Positions 1 through 6,532 are shown, numbered from the stretch's first letter. The stretch: 9,624 nt of DNA from Hungatella sp. UBA3147 (GCA_002365025.1 DEYX01000205.1:1-9624); one strand, 5' to 3'. Made by a program: numbers and translations. Notes: generated from the letters alone by a model not told the origin.

Positions 1-2094
1 CGGGTGGAATTTGAATCCCCCATTCACTATATGAATGAGCAGATTGAAAAAAATGGAAGAATCCCCTGCAACACCGATACTTTAGACGGATTTCCATATC
101 TGAGAAAATCCAGCTGCATGTCCGGATGGGACTGGGCGCCCCGCCTGCCAGACATGGGGATTTATAAGGAAGCATCTGTTGTGGTGGTGGAAAAGGGGAG
201 TCTATCCAATGTTCATATCCGCCAGCAGCATATGGATGGGCGGGTTACCTTAAACCTGTTTACCGAGCATGTAATCAATGGAGCGATGACCGGAGACGCA
301 GAAACGATAGAGACGATAGTACGGATTACCGACCCTGAGGGCAGGTTGAATATCTATGGGAACAGCCCGGAAAACATAGAAATTGAAAATCCCAGACTTT
401 GGTGGCCCAACGGTCTTGGGGATCAGTCTCTTTATCAGGTGGAGGTTGAGTTATATATTGGAGGAGACCTCCAGGATGTGTATAGCACCCGCATTGGTCT
501 TCGCACCATGACCATGGCGGTTGAGATGGATGAGTGGGGAGAGAGCTTCGCTCATGAAGTAAATGGAGTTAAGTTTTTTGCCATGGGGGCGGATTATATT
601 CCCGAAGACTGTCTGGTTCCCCGGGTAAACAGGGAGACAACAAAAAAGTTGCTGACTCAGTGTATACTGGCCAACTACAATGCGGTCCGGGTATGGGGAG
701 GAGGTTACTATCCGGATGATGACTTTTTTGATCTTTGTGATGAGATGGGATTAATCATTTGGCAGGATGGCATGTTCTGCTGTTCCACCTATCTGCTGAC
801 TCCGGAATTTGAGGAGAATATTACAAAAGAATTGGTTCAAAATGTGAGAAGGCTGCGCCATCACGCCTGTCTGGGGCTCTGGAGCGGAAATAATGAACTG
901 GAAGAGCTGATTCTTGCAGGAGAGTATGGAAGCTTTGAAGAAACTGTGTCTCTGCGCGCGGATTATATCAAGATATTTGAATATATCATTCCTAAAATCA
1001 TTAAGAATGAAGATCCGGACACCTTCTACTGGCCTTCAAGCCCTTCCTCAGGAGGCGGCTATGATTTTCCCAATGACCCGAATCGCGGAGATGCACATTA
1101 CTGGGCGGTATGGCACGGGTTCAAGCCATTTACGGAATACCGCAAACAGATGTTCCGCTATGCTTCGGAATTCGGCTTTGAAGCAATGCCGGCGTATAAG
1201 ACCATCGAAAGCTTTACCGGCGATGCTGACCGGAATTTGTTCTCTTATGTGATGGAACGCCACCAGAGAAGCAATATGGGCTATGCCAAGATGATGAACT
1301 ACATGGCTCAGACCTTTTTATATCCAACTGATTTAAAAACATTGGTTTATGCATCCCAGTTAATGCAGGGAGAAGCCATGAAGTATGCGGTGGAACATTG
1401 GCGGCGTAACCGGGGACGTTGTATGGGAGCTATTGTATGGCAGTTAAATGATTGCTGGCCAGTGACCTCCTGGTCATCCATTGATTATTTCGGACGCTGG
1501 AAAGCGCTTCATTATTATGAGAAAAGGTTTTTTGCTCCGATTATGATTTCCTGTGAAGAGGAGGGGCAGCTTTCCCAGAATCCAAATATTAACACACGTC
1601 CTTATCCGTTAGAGAAAAGCTTTCGCTTAAATGTGGCCAATGAGACGATGAATGAGCAGCTGGTGAAAGTGCGTTATTCTCTGCGTAATGCCAAATCAGA
1701 AATAATTGGAAAAGAAATGATCGTTGAAAGGAAGGTCTCTGCTATGAGCACCATATGGCTGGATAAGGTAGATTGTTCGGAGGCCAGCCTTTATGAGGAT
1801 CATGTACACTTTTCCTGTGAACAGGACGGAGTGGTGATTTCTGAGGGAACAGCCATTTTTACCATGCCAAAGTTCTACCGCTACGAACAACCAGAGCTCT
1901 CATGGCGCATGGAAGGGGCAGACATCATCATTACAGCAGAGGCATATGCCAAATCAGTTGAGATTCTCAATGAGAATGAGGATCTGGTTCTTACCGATAA
2001 TTATTTTGATATGGAGGCAGGAGAAAAGCGGGTGAGCATTATCAGCGGTTCGCTTAAGGGACTGCGTCTGAGGAGTGTCTTTGATATTCGGTAA
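1..2094 (+). CDS. Beta-mannosidase, glycoside hydrolase family 2 (5'-truncated by window edge)
   Basis: Retaining exo-glycosidase that removes beta-D-mannose from the non-reducing end of mannosides or manno-oligosaccharides. The reading frame is open from the first base, so the true start lies outside the window; the GTG at 4 is not a credible start because the N-terminal sugar-binding domain is missing. Seen, counting from codon 4-6 as residue 1: SGWDWAPRLPDMG at 40-52; WWPNGLG at 133-139, typical of GH2 beta-mannosidases; a TIM barrel from about 185; GLWSGNNE with the acid/base Glu at 298 (bases 895-897); and ASEFGFE with the nucleophile Glu at 389 (bases 1168-1170). A beta-sandwich tail follows from about 535. 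Family members run to about 820-860 residues, so roughly 130-165 residues are missing. Both catalytic residues are present and the frame is intact to the TAA stop. Beta-galactosidase or glucuronidase is less likely given the WWPNG and GNNE contexts. Cellular location cannot be judged without the N-terminus. Confidence 0.9.
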   Translation, partial: RVEFESPIHYMNEQIEKNGRIPCNTDTLDGFPYLRKSSCMSGWDWAPRLPDMGIYKEASVVVVEKGSLSNVHIRQQHMDGRVTLNLFTEHVINGAMTGDAETIETIVRITDPEGRLNIYGNSPENIEIENPRLWWPNGLGDQSLYQVEVELYIGGDLQDVYSTRIGLRTMTMAVEMDEWGESFAHEVNGVKFFAMGADYIPEDCLVPRVNRETTKKLLTQCILANYNAVRVWGGGYYPDDDFFDLCDEMGLIIWQDGMFCCSTYLLTPEFEENITKELVQNVRRLRHHACLGLWSGNNELEELILAGEYGSFEETVSLRADYIKIFEYIIPKIIKNEDPDTFYWPSSPSSGGGYDFPNDPNRGDAHYWAVWHGFKPFTEYRKQMFRYASEFGFEAMPAYKTIESFTGDADRNLFSYVMERHQRSNMGYAKMMNYMAQTFLYPTDLKTLVYASQLMQGEAMKYAVEHWRRNRGRCMGAIVWQLNDCWPVTSWSSIDYFGRWKALHYYEKRFFAPIMISCEEEGQLSQNPNINTRPYPLEKSFRLNVANETMNEQLVKVRYSLRNAKSEIIGKEMIVERKVSAMSTIWLDKVDCSEASLYEDHVHFSCEQDGVVISEGTAIFTMPKFYRYEQPELSWRMEGADIIITAEAYAKSVEILNENEDLVLTDNYFDMEAGEKRVSIISGSLKGLRLRSVFDIR

Positions 2095-2149
2095 AGGATA
2101 GCTGCGAATGAGAGGATATAGATTGGGCCTGAGTCAAAGATGATTATTA

Positions 2150-2204
2150 AAAAGGAAGAGCCGGATGAGACGTTTTTATAGCGTTTCATCCGGCTCTTCC
2201 TTTT
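2150..2204 (+). terminator. Strong Rho-independent terminator after beta-mannosidase
   Basis: A 23-nt left arm (2150-2172) pairs with 2182-2204 around a 9-nt loop. All pairs are Watson-Crick except one G-U. The stem has the GC core GAGCCGG/CCGGCTC, the right arm ends in TTTT and the left arm begins with AAAA, so it could also stop transcription from the other strand. It lies 55 bases after the beta-mannosidase stop and separates that unit from vanRSY. Confidence 0.9.
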
Positions 2205-2317
2205 AGCTGAAATCGTAAAAGATAAACAGCAGAATAAGATATTAGCAATAAAAGGCATGATACACAATGCACATGGGAATAATACGTTCGTATACGCCTA
2301 AGCTCAAACCCAAACGA
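2205..2317. other. AT-rich spacer upstream of vanR, little recognisable
   Basis: No gene is seen here. The only structure is the inverted repeat ATACG-tt-CGTAT at 2282-2293, overlapping the palindrome CGTATACG at 2289-2296. TCGTAT at 2288-2293 resembles the first half of the enterococcal VanR consensus as I remember it (TCGTAnGAAAnT), but the second half does not match. It may belong to the vanR promoter region. Confidence 0.3.
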
Positions 2318-2348
2318 TAGTCTTAAGAAATTATTAATGATTTATCAT
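2318..2348 (+). promoter_or_regulatory. Candidate VanR box / promoter region of vanR
   Basis: TCTTAAGAAAT (2321-2331) is followed directly by TATTAATGATT (2332-2342), an 11-bp tandem arrangement of TnTTAA half-sites as expected for a dimeric OmpR/PhoB-class regulator. TAGTCTT at 2318-2324 recurs upstream of vanY at 4270-4276. TATCAT at 2343-2348 could be a -10 (5 of 6), but there is no good -35, which would fit an activator-dependent promoter. This is inference from pattern only; the -10 assignment is weak. Confidence 0.35.
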
Positions 2349-2425
2349 GGAAATAATCAAAATAAACCCCATACAAAATGGTAAAATCATACATAACTGA
2401 CGTTCAGAGAAAGGAATTAAAATCT

Positions 2426-3127
2426 ATGCAGGAAAAAATACTTGTCGTAGATGACGAGCACGAGATTTCAGATTTGGTTGAACTCTATTTACAAAATGAA
2501 AATTATACGGTATTTAAGTTTTATACCGCAAAAGAGGCTCTTGCCTGCATTGAGACTACGGAGCTTGATATTGCTATTTTAGACATCATGCTGCCGGACA
2601 TGAGCGGTTTTGCACTCTGCCAGAAGATTAGGGAGAAGCATGCCTATCCTATCATCATGCTGACAGCCAAGGACCAGGAGATTGATAAGATTACCGGGCT
2701 CACCCTTGGAGCCGATGATTATATTACAAAACCATTTCGTCCGCTGGAGCTGGTAGCGAGGGTAAAGGCACAGCTTCGGCGCTATAAAAAGTATAATTCA
2801 GTTCAGGCAAATACATCCGAAGAAAGTATCATCGTGCATTCCGGTTTGGTGCTGAACAGCAGCACCCATGAATGCCTTTTGAATGAAAAACCACTGGACC
2901 TTACGCCCACTGAGTTTTACATTCTTCGTATTCTCTTAGAACGTAAAGGAAAAGTGGTCAGCGCGGAAGAACTTTTCCGCGAAATCTGGAAAGATGAATA
3001 TTATACGAAAAGCAATAACACCATTACCGTCCATATCCGCCATTTACGGGAAAAAATGGGGGATACTGTAGAGAATCCGCAATATATTAAGACAATTTGG
3101 GGAGTGGGGTATAAAATTGAACTATAA
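2426..3127 (+). CDS. vanR: VanR-type response regulator (OmpR/PhoB family)
   Basis: Cytoplasmic DNA-binding response regulator of 233 residues that is phosphorylated by VanS and activates van promoters. Receiver domain residues 1-120: acidic pocket D9-D10, phospho-acceptor D53 (ILDIMLPD), T80, and K102 in GADDYITKPFRPLEL. Winged-helix DNA-binding domain from about 135 to 233: LTPTEFYILRIL, SNNTITVHIRHLREKMGD, IKTIWGVGYKI. These blocks, and the opening KILVVDDEHEISDLVELYL, closely match VanR of the VanA/F/M types as I remember them, and the length agrees with about 231. I chose the ATG at 2426 because AGAGAAAGGA lies 10 bases upstream and it gives the family N-terminus. The in-frame ATG at 2378 would add 16 residues and has no ribosome binding site. 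It is first in a vanR-vanS unit and probably autoregulated through the boxes at 2321-2342. Confidence 0.93.
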   Translation: MQEKILVVDDEHEISDLVELYLQNENYTVFKFYTAKEALACIETTELDIAILDIMLPDMSGFALCQKIREKHAYPIIMLTAKDQEIDKITGLTLGADDYITKPFRPLELVARVKAQLRRYKKYNSVQANTSEESIIVHSGLVLNSSTHECLLNEKPLDLTPTEFYILRILLERKGKVVSAEELFREIWKDEYYTKSNNTITVHIRHLREKMGDTVENPQYIKTIWGVGYKIEL

Positions 3128-4250
3128 TATGCAGGAAGCATCTGGATACAGGAAGTTCAGGCAAAAGATGCTCTGGCAGCTGATTATTATGGCTGTTATA
3201 TCATTTTCAGTGATTGTAGTCATCTATATGATGGTTTGGAAAGGCAAAGTAGGCAACCTTCTAGTGAAATTTTTTCAAAGGGTCTTACACATGACGCAAG
3301 AAGAAGCGTTTACCACCTATCACTATGTGTTCCGCTATAATTTTGGGCTTTTTTTCCTTGGTGCTGCGCTTATCGTATTTTTTTTGTTACTGTTCATTTT
3401 TCTCCAGCGGTTCACCCGGTATTTTGATATAATCAATCATGGGATTGATGCTCTGGTATCAGAAAAGGATGAGTTCATACAACTCGTTCCTGAAATGGCC
3501 GCCATTGAGGAAAAGCTGAACACTGTCCGCAAAACTTTGGCTGACCGTGCTTACCGTGCACAGGAAGCAGAGCAGAGGAAAAGCGACCTCATCATGTATC
3601 TGGCTCACGATATACGAACACCGCTCACTTCTGTGATTGGTTATCTAAGCCTGTTGGACGAGGCCCCGGACATGCCGTTGGAACAAAGGGCAAAATATGT
3701 CCATATTACATTGGAGAAAGCATACCGGCTGGAAAATCTGGTAAATGAGTTCTTTGAGATCACCCGCTATAACTCGCAGCAGATCAAGCTTGAAAAACAA
3801 GGAGTTGATTTATACTATATGCTGATTCAAATGGCGGACGAATTTTATCCGGTTCTTGCCCCTAAAGGAAATACCATTGCGGTCCACGCGGATGAAAACC
3901 TGACCGCTTATGGAGATCCCACACAGTTGGCCCGTGTGTTCAATAACATTCTGAAAAATGCGGTGGCGTACAGCAATCCCCATTCGGAAATCTCCATTTC
4001 CGCGGGGGAATGGGATCATCAGGTGGTAATCACGTTTCGAAATCAGGGAACGACAATTCCCGCGGAAGAGTTATCCTCTATTTTCGAGAAGTTCTACCGG
4101 CTGGACAAAGCCCGCGCCTCGAATACGGGTGGAGCTGGTTTGGGATTAGCCATTGCAAAGGAAATCATAACCATGCACGAAGGAACGATAATGGCGGATA
4201 GCAAAGACGGTATTACGGCCTTTACGGTATCTCTTCCGGTTAAGAATTAG
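3117..4250 (+). CDS. vanS: VanS-type membrane sensor histidine kinase
   Basis: Sensor kinase of 377 residues that phosphorylates VanR and in known systems also dephosphorylates it without inducer. Two membrane segments (about 18-40 and 76-97) flank a short outside loop of about 35 residues. A HAMP-like and coiled linker (98-155) follows. Then come the H-box with phospho-acceptor H164 (MYLAHDIRTPLTSVIGYL), the N-box FNNILKNAVAYS (275-286), the F-box FEKFYRLDKAR (323-333) and the G2 box GGAGLGLAIAKE (338-349). The G1 position reads RNQG rather than DxG; VanS of VanA type also lacks this Asp as I remember it. YLSLLDEAPDMP and EKAYRLENLVNEFFEITRYN are VanA/F/M-type signatures. The start is TTG at 3117, overlapping vanR by 11 bp, 7 bases after GTGGGG. 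ATG at 3129 is the alternative, dropping four residues but with worse spacing. The overlap suggests translational coupling. Confidence 0.92.
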   Translation: MNYNMQEASGYRKFRQKMLWQLIIMAVISFSVIVVIYMMVWKGKVGNLLVKFFQRVLHMTQEEAFTTYHYVFRYNFGLFFLGAALIVFFLLLFIFLQRFTRYFDIINHGIDALVSEKDEFIQLVPEMAAIEEKLNTVRKTLADRAYRAQEAEQRKSDLIMYLAHDIRTPLTSVIGYLSLLDEAPDMPLEQRAKYVHITLEKAYRLENLVNEFFEITRYNSQQIKLEKQGVDLYYMLIQMADEFYPVLAPKGNTIAVHADENLTAYGDPTQLARVFNNILKNAVAYSNPHSEISISAGEWDHQVVITFRNQGTTIPAEELSSIFEKFYRLDKARASNTGGAGLGLAIAKEIITMHEGTIMADSKDGITAFTVSLPVKN

Positions 4251-4266
4251 TAAGATATCAATAAGA

Positions 4267-4308
4267 TCTTAGTCTTTTCTTAGGAATTAAACAACTCCAT
4301 ATTAAAAT
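4267..4308 (+). promoter_or_regulatory. Candidate VanR box and promoter for vanY
   Basis: TCTTAG occurs at 4267-4272 and again at 4278-4283, exactly 11 bp apart on one face of the helix (11-bp units 4267-4277 and 4278-4288). Possible -10 elements follow 11-14 bp later: TATTAA 4300-4305 or TAAAAT 4303-4308 (5 of 6 to TATAAT), with no separate -35. That layout is typical of promoters activated by OmpR/PhoB-class regulators. It would give vanY its own VanR-dependent promoter, as PvanH does in VanA operons. Inferred from pattern only. Confidence 0.4.
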
Positions 4309-4358
4309 GCAGGAAGCTCCTGTTTGGTAAGATATTTACCAGCAGGAGCTTCCTGCAT
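4307..4358 (+). repeat. 16-bp perfect inverted repeat between vanS and vanY (possible vanRS terminator or leader hairpin)
   Basis: ATGCAGGAAGCTCCTG (4307-4322) is perfectly complementary to 4343-4358. An inner 5-bp stem, GGTAA (4326-4330) with TTACC (4336-4340), sits around a 5-nt loop. RNA from this region would fold into a long stable hairpin. There is no T-run after it, so it is not a standard intrinsic terminator, though it could still limit read-through from vanRS. If TAAAAT at 4303 is the vanY -10, transcription would start inside the left arm and the vanY mRNA could not form the whole hairpin. Confidence 0.7.
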
Positions 4359-4390
4359 CCGATTCATGGAAGGGAGAGAACTTAATTTTT

Positions 4391-5182
4391 ATGGTTAATA
4401 GCAATGATAATTTTAGCGGCTATGAAAGGAAAAGAGCATTGAAACAACATTCACGCATTAGAAAGAATCATAACATATCGCGGCTGATTACAGTGGCAGC
4501 GGTTATCGGACTGCTCTGGTACTGCATCAGTGGCTTAAACTTGAAAAAAATTTCGCCCGAACCCATTTTATCCGTTGGGACGGGCAGTTTCAATGTTAGT
4601 TCAGCCGACACCGAAAAAAATGATACCGATGAGACTTCGTGGAGCCTTATTTTAGTCAATCGCTGGAATTCGATTCCTGAGGATTACAACGTAGATTTGA
4701 CCGAATTATCGAATGGACAAACGGTTGATACAAGGATATACCCAGCACTTCAGAACATGTTTGATGCAGCAAGGGCAGACGGTGTTTATCCCGTTGTCGT
4801 TTCTGGATACCGGACGGCTGAGAAACAGCAAAGCCTGATGGAGGAAAAAATTGCCGCATATAAAGCGGAAGGATATTCCGCTTCCCAGGCAAAAGTCAAA
4901 GCAGAAACATGGGTCGCCGTTCCCGGTACAAGCGAACATCAACTAGGAATTGCAGTGGATATTAACGCAGATGGGGTTAAATCAAGCGGAAGTGAAGTTT
5001 ATAAATGGCTGAAACAAAACAGTTGCCGTTATGGATTTATCCTCCGCTATCCGCCGGATAAAACAGAAATCACTGGTGTCAGCAATGAGCCGTGGCACTA
5101 TCGCTATGTAGGAATTAAAGCTGCCACCGATATGCAAGATCAAAACCTCTGCCTTGAGGAATATTTAAGAGAAAAAAATTGA
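4391..5182 (+). CDS. vanY: VanY-type D-alanyl-D-alanine carboxypeptidase (peptidase M15B), membrane-anchored
   Basis: Zinc D,D-carboxypeptidase of 263 residues that removes the terminal D-Ala from peptidoglycan precursors, lowering the number of vancomycin targets. The N-terminus is basic (KR and RKNH to residue 28), followed by one hydrophobic segment at about 31-49 with no clear cleavage site, so it is probably a signal anchor with the enzyme outside. An acidic linker (about 70-82) precedes the VanY domain (about 85-263). Active-site pattern: SGYR at 138-141, SEHQLGIAVDIN with zinc ligands H183 and D190, and EPWHYRY with catalytic E233 and zinc ligand H236. All are intact. AAGGGAG at 4370-4376 is 14 bases before the ATG, rather long spacing. 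It lies 140 bases after vanS with its own candidate VanR-box promoter. VanX and VanXY are less likely: the SEHQLGxAVD and EPWHYR contexts and the anchor point to VanY. Confidence 0.93.
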   Translation: MVNSNDNFSGYERKRALKQHSRIRKNHNISRLITVAAVIGLLWYCISGLNLKKISPEPILSVGTGSFNVSSADTEKNDTDETSWSLILVNRWNSIPEDYNVDLTELSNGQTVDTRIYPALQNMFDAARADGVYPVVVSGYRTAEKQQSLMEEKIAAYKAEGYSASQAKVKAETWVAVPGTSEHQLGIAVDINADGVKSSGSEVYKWLKQNSCRYGFILRYPPDKTEITGVSNEPWHYRYVGIKAATDMQDQNLCLEEYLREKN

Positions 5183-5248
5183 AAAGAGGATTATTCCAAG
5201 GGACTTGCTTTTACGATGGTTTATCTTCCAGTTAAATTATTAGTTTAA
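5183..5248 (+). pseudogene. Possible 3' remnant of a histidine kinase gene
   Basis: Directly after the vanY TGA, and in the same frame, about 21 codons end at TAA (5246-5248). They include GLAFTMVYLPVK. This resembles the last beta-strand of a histidine kinase ATPase domain; the intact VanS upstream ends with GITAFTVSLPVK just before its stop. No G-box, N-box or start codon with a ribosome binding site precedes it, so it cannot be a working gene. It looks like the tail of a lost or displaced sensor kinase, but the match is short and chance cannot be excluded. Confidence 0.45.
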
Positions 5249-5287
5249 CTCATTGAATTAGAGAAAGCAGCAGAAGTGGTCAGATTC

Positions 5288-5305
5288 TATGATACCGGTA
5301 CCATA
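5288..5305. promoter_or_regulatory. Candidate upstream LacI-family operator (O1)
   Basis: TATGATACCGGTACCATA is an 18-bp near-perfect palindrome (16 of 18 positions symmetrical) centred on a CpG, as LacI-family proteins with a hinge leucine require. It shares GnnACCGGTACCA with the site at 5429-5446, whose centre is 141 bp downstream. It could be an auxiliary operator for DNA looping. No good promoter lies directly on it. Confidence 0.5.
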
Positions 5306-5387
5306 AAATGAGTAAATAAGCAGAGAAATAAATTGAATTAGTAGTGATAAAAGTAAAAAAGTACTCAAAAAAGTTGGAAAAATAGAG

Positions 5388-5416
5388 TTGACATGTAAAA
5401 AGTGCTGTGATAATAT
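5388..5416 (+). promoter_or_regulatory. Strong promoter of the lacI-family gene
   Basis: Perfect -35 TTGACA (5388-5393), 17-bp spacer, then -10 TAATAT (5411-5416) preceded by TGA at 5408-5410, an extended -10 (TGn). The predicted start is near 5423, about 50 bases before the gene and just before the operator at 5429-5446. Confidence 0.75.
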
Positions 5417-5428
5417 GGAATTACAATA

Positions 5429-5446
5429 TAAGGGACCGGTACCACA
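5429..5446. promoter_or_regulatory. Candidate LacI-family operator at the lacI start site (O2)
   Basis: The core GGGACCGGTACCACA (5432-5446) is CpG-centred and matches GGGAGCGGTTCCACA at 6518-6532 in 13 of 15 positions. It begins a few bases after the predicted transcription start, an ideal place for a repressor to block its own promoter. Symmetry is 12 of 18 over the wider window. Confidence 0.6.
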
Positions 5447-5474
5447 CCCGAAAAAGAAGTGCAAGGAGAAAGAT

Positions 5475-6494
5475 ATGCTGACAATTCATGAAGTGGCAGA
5501 ACTGGCAGGTGTTTCGAAATCAACTGTATCCAGAGTTTTGAATAATAATGGCTATGTAAATGAGGAGACCAGGCGTAGGATTGAGAAAATCATACAGGAA
5601 CATCAATATAAGCCATCTGCAGCAGCAGTCAGCCTATCCAAACAAATCGGGAGCACAATCGGTGTGGTTATCCCTGAGATCGACAATTCGTTTTTTGGAG
5701 AAGTCTTAAAGGGAATTAATGAAGTAGCAGATCAGAATGGTTTTTCTATCATCTACTGTGACACGCAAAATAATGGGGATAAAGAATTAAAGGCATTATC
5801 AGCCTTAGAACAGCAGAGGGTCCGGGGAGTTATTATTACACCGGCCATGGGCTATGGCGATAGAGAGTCTGTGGATAAATTAAAGAATGCTTTGGCGAAG
5901 CTGGATGTACCAGTGGTAATTGTAGACAGGGATTTTGATTATTCTCAGTGGGATACCATCTATTTTCAAAATTACGAGAGCGGTTACATTGCAACGGAAA
6001 GCATGATTAAAGCTGGGAATACTAAAATCGGCATTATTCAGGGTGATATGCAGCTTAAAATAGCGAGGGAGAGGTTTCGGGGATATCAGGATGCCATGGC
6101 GGCAAATGGACTGGAGATTCCGGAGCAGTATGTGCTGAAGGGGGATTTTACCATAGATACGGCATATACACTTACCAAAAGCATGATAGACAGCAAAGAA
6201 CTTCCTGAAGGCATGGTTACTTGCAATAACCGTACCAGTATAGGTTTTATTAAAGCAATGATAGAGAGCGGTATTACCATTGGGAGTGACATTGCAGTAG
6301 TAGGTATTGATAATGTTCCCATGCTGGACGTGCTGGGTTTTCCATTCAGCTGCGTATCCAGGGATACGATCGAGATGGGGCGCATGAGTATGAAGCTTCT
6401 TATGGAACGGATGAATAAGCCGGATGTACAAAGAAGCATCTGGGTGGCCCCCTGCAGGCTTGAGCTGAACGGCTCAGAAAAAACAAACCGATAA
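5475..6494 (+). CDS. LacI/GalR-family transcriptional repressor
   Basis: Sugar-responsive DNA-binding repressor of 339 residues, the family's usual length. The helix-turn-helix is at residues 3-22 (TIHEVAELAGVSKSTVSRVL). The hinge is at about 45-56, with Y45-K46-P47 and L54, the leucine that normally wedges into the central CpG of the operator. The effector domain (about 60-330) is periplasmic-binding-protein-like, with IGVVIPEIDNSFF, GVIITPA, VVIVDRDF, IAVVGIDN and SCVSRDTIEMGRMSMKLL. I chose the ATG at 5475 because AAGGAG (5463-5468) is 6 bases upstream and the helix-turn-helix starts at residue 3. The in-frame TTG at 5388 is part of the -35 box and can be discarded. It precedes a CUT2 transporter and probably controls both itself and the transporter through the operators at 5288, 5429 and 6515. 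The effector is unknown; the hinge YKPSAAAVSL lacks the common YxPN asparagine. Confidence 0.92.
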   Translation: MLTIHEVAELAGVSKSTVSRVLNNNGYVNEETRRRIEKIIQEHQYKPSAAAVSLSKQIGSTIGVVIPEIDNSFFGEVLKGINEVADQNGFSIIYCDTQNNGDKELKALSALEQQRVRGVIITPAMGYGDRESVDKLKNALAKLDVPVVIVDRDFDYSQWDTIYFQNYESGYIATESMIKAGNTKIGIIQGDMQLKIARERFRGYQDAMAANGLEIPEQYVLKGDFTIDTAYTLTKSMIDSKELPEGMVTCNNRTSIGFIKAMIESGITIGSDIAVVGIDNVPMLDVLGFPFSCVSRDTIEMGRMSMKLLMERMNKPDVQRSIWVAPCRLELNGSEKTNR

Positions 6495-6508
6495 CGTTTG
6501 TTTTTTTT
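6478..6508 (+). terminator. AT-rich terminator hairpin overlapping the lacI stop codon
   Basis: AAAAAACAAAC (6478-6488) pairs with GTTTGTTTTTT (6496-6506) around a 7-nt loop that contains most of the TAA stop (6492-6494). A run of eight T follows at 6501-6508. The stem is weak in GC, so termination is probably partial and some read-through into the transporter genes is likely. Confidence 0.5.
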
Positions 6509-6514
6509 ACCAAA

Positions 6515-6532
6515 TGTGGGAGCGGTTCCACA
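6515..6532. promoter_or_regulatory. Candidate LacI-family operator before the transporter genes (O3)
   Basis: TGTGGGAGCGGTTCCACA is CpG-centred with 14 of 18 symmetrical positions, and symmetry extends by AA/TT to 6513-6534. It shares GGGAnCGGTnCCACA with the site at 5432. It also fits the CcpA cre consensus TGnnARCGnWWWCA at 6517-6530 in 13 of 14 positions, so catabolite control is an alternative or an addition. A possible promoter around it is TTTACC (6506-6511) with CACATT (6529-6534), 17-bp spacer, which is weak. Confidence 0.6.

Noticed and set aside
2378..2425. Longer VanR starting at ATG 2378
   Set aside because: No ribosome binding site, and the family N-terminus begins at 2426 behind AGAGAAAGGA.
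5388..5474. N-terminal extension of the LacI protein with a Cys-rich start (MTCKKCC)
   Set aside because: The TTG is the -35 box of a strong promoter whose start site lies inside the extension; a good ribosome binding site and the helix-turn-helix point to ATG 5475.
5880..6431. 183-codon open frame on the minus strand
   Set aside because: It lies wholly antisense to the conserved LacI-family gene, has a His/Tyr-rich non-domain composition and shows no recognisable motif.
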